DNA of 33,207 nucleotides from Myxococcota bacterium. GTDB taxonomy: Bacteria; Myxococcota_A; UBA9160; PR03. The stretch spans positions 1 through 33,207 of the forward strand of contig JASJBO010000042.1 of assembly GCA_030066475.1 (NCBI GenBank). Direction: 5' to 3'. Shown one piece after another: positions 25,101-28,100 of the stretch. Each line of letters starts with the position of its first letter. Position 1 is the first letter of the stretch. The translations under genes and the position numbers were made by a program. A model generated the notes under the pieces. It saw nothing but the letters and a program-made list of their open reading frames with translations. It was not told where the DNA came from and ran no database searches.

Positions 25101-28100
25101 GGCGCGCGACAGCGTCTCCACCACGAGGTCGCCGAAGCTGGCCGGGTTGGGAATCGTGCGCACCTCGACGTCGGGCCCCTCGAAGGGCGCGGTCACGGTC
25201 TCCGCCTCGACGTCGTTCACGAGGAAGGTGACGCCAGCCGTGCGCAGATCGTCGCGCGTCCGCGTGACCACGTGGAAGGAGTCGTTCTCGAACACCTGGA
25301 GGCCGGTCCGAGGGCTCTCGATCTCGATCGTCGGCGCCTCGAGGTCGTCGACGACGTCGAGCGTCACGCTCGCCAGCGCCGTCTGCCCGCCCGAGTCCTC
25401 GACCTCGACCGCCACGCTCAGGTCGCCCGGCGGGTCCTCGCGCACCGGAATCGGGACGTCGAAGGCGAGCACCCGCGTCGTGTCGACGAAGCCCGAGCCC
25501 GGCGCCAGCTCGAGCGCCGTGAGGGGCTGGCCGCCCGAGAGCGGCGTGACGCGCACGATGCCGACGTCGTCGTTCACCGTGGCCTTGAGGCGCACGGTCT
25601 CGCCCTCGGCGAAGCGCTCGCCCGCGCGCGGGAAGGTGATCGTGACGCTCGGGGGCGCGTCGTCGACGACGTCGAGACCCACGCTCGCGGGCGCTGCATT
25701 CCCGGCGGCATCGCGCGCCGCGGCCCGGATCTCGACGACGGCGTCGAGCAGCGAGGCGCCGAGGACCACGCCCGGCCACTCGAAGCGCTGGAACAGGTTG
25801 CTCTCGAGCGTGAAGCTCGTCACGGTCTGGCTCTGCACGGTGGCCCCGTCGGCGACCACCTCGAAGTCCACCGCGACGACCCCGACGTCGTCGGCCGACG
25901 AGACCACGAACGTCTGGGGGCGCCCGCGGAACACCCGGTCGCCGCTCCGGTGCGAGACGATCGAGAGCTGCGGGGGCGTCGTGTCCGCCACCACGGCCAG
26001 CGCCAGGCTCACCGGCGCAGACGTCTGCCCCGCCGAGTCGATCGCCACGGCTTCGAACGAGAGGGCGCTGGGCGCGTCGGGTGCCTGCCGCGTGAAGCGG
26101 AACGGCGCGAGATCGTCCACCAGCGCGGACCCGCCCGCCGGCGTGACCCGCACCTCGCGCAGGCCGACGTCGTCGGAGGCGTCCACGAACAGGTCGAAGG
26201 CGCGGCTCACCAGCACCTCGTTCGCGCTGCCCCCGGTCGAGGTGAAGCCGGTGATGACGGGCGGCGCGTCGGCGACCAGGTCGACGAGCAGCGGCTCGGT
26301 CGCGGTCTCGTTGCCCGCCGGGTCGAACGCGCGCGCCAGGAGCTGGATCGTCTGGCCCGCCGCCAGCTCGGCGGCCGGCAGCACGAACGACGTGAACACC
26401 CCGTTGGTGAGGTCGCTCACCTGGCCCGGATCGTCAGCGGCGAAACGCGTGACGCCGTCGACGTCGAGCTCGACGCGAGCCACGCGCACGTTGTCGCGGC
26501 CCGCCACCGAGATCAGCAGGTTCTGCGTCTCCGGGTGCTCGGTGAGCGGATCGGGATCGGCGATCCGGACCGTGGGAGCGGTCGTGTCGGCGACCACGCC
26601 CACCGTGGCGACCGGCCTCTCGGCCTCCGGAGTGGCGTTGCCGCCGTCGTCGTACGCAACCGCCGCGAACGCGAGCGCGGTGCCGGCGCGGTCCGGCGGC
26701 ACCGTGTAGGGGAACGTGTAGGGCGCGCTGAAGTCGGTCAGGAACACCGCGCCGTCGACCAGGAAGTCGACCCGCGCCACGCGCCGGTCGTCGCGTGCCG
26801 CGGCGGCCACCCGGATCTCGTCGCCGGCCAGCACCTCGCCGCCGTCGATCGGGGCGGTGAGCGCCACGCTCGGAGGCTGGTCGCCGACCGCGGTCAGGCG
26901 CACGAGATCGGTGCGGGCCGCCTGGCCGCGGCTGTCGATGGCCTCGGCCAGGAAGAAGTACTGCGCGCCGAGCGGTGTCGCCGGTACGGCGAAGTCGGCC
27001 TCGCGCGCGACGCTGCCCCCTGCGCTCTCGCTCGAATCGGCGATGCGCACCACCTCGTCGAGCAGCAGCTCCGCCTCGCCGAGCACCGGGTCCGTGCCGC
27101 CGTAGAGGCGCACGCGAAGCCCGTTCGCGATCAGGTCGTCGAAGAAGCGCGCCCGGACCCGCAGCGTGGCGCCCGCCGTGACGCCCTCCCCGTCCCGCAG
27201 CGACACGAACTCGGCGACCGGACGCTGGTCGTTGATCACCCGGATGATCGCCGGGTCGGAGCGGGTGGCGTTGCCCTCGTCGTCCACGACCCGGGCCGCC
27301 ACCGCCAGCGAGCGGCCCGCGGCCCCCACCTCGGGCGCCTGCACCCGGATCTCGAACACGTTGGCGAACGCGACCTCGGGCCCGTCCTCGGTTTCCTTCA
27401 GGATCTCGCGCGGTGTCGTGTCCACGCCCACCGGCGCGCCGTCGATCAGGAACTCGACCTCGCGCGTGCCGAAGCTCGCGTCGGCGGCCAGCACCAGGCT
27501 GCCGCCCTCGGTGACCCGCACGCCGGACGGCTGGAAGCCGAGGAAGGTCTCGTCCTCGCCGAGCAGGCTCTGTCCGGTCGGCGAGATCAGCTCGAGGCGC
27601 GCCGTCGCGCCGCCCCGCGGCGCGCTCACCGTCACCTCGACCGGCAGCGAACGGGTCACGTTCCCGACCCGGTCGACGGCCTCGGCTTCGATCCGGAGCA
27701 CGAGCCCCGCGGTCCGCTCCGGCGCCTGGATCTGCGCCTCGTAGGGCGCGGCCCCGTCCTCGCTCACGGGGCTGCCGTTCACCAGGAAGCGGACCAGCTC
27801 GACGCCCTCCGGGCCGACGTCGTCGACCGCCTCGGCCGTCACCGCAAAGCTCAGGCCCTCGGGCACCGAGGTCTGGTCGACCGCGAGCGCGATCTCGGGC
27901 GGCCCGTCGAGCACCTCGACCTGCGCCGAGGCGAGCAGCCCGCCGCGCAGCTCGTTGCGGGCGGTGACGGTGGCGATGCCGACGCCCTCCGCCCGTAGCA
28001 CGCCGTCGGCGCTCACCGTGAAGACGCTGGAGTCGCTGCTCTCGTAGATGGTGCCGAGCGCTCCGCGCGTCACGTCCTGGAGCCCGGCAGGAGGTGCACC

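Noticed and set aside
6697..27915. DNA tandem repeats, CRISPR or assembly duplication behind the repeated pattern
   Set aside because: The units are similar in protein pattern but strongly diverged in DNA and of unequal length, so they are old domain duplications rather than exact repeats.
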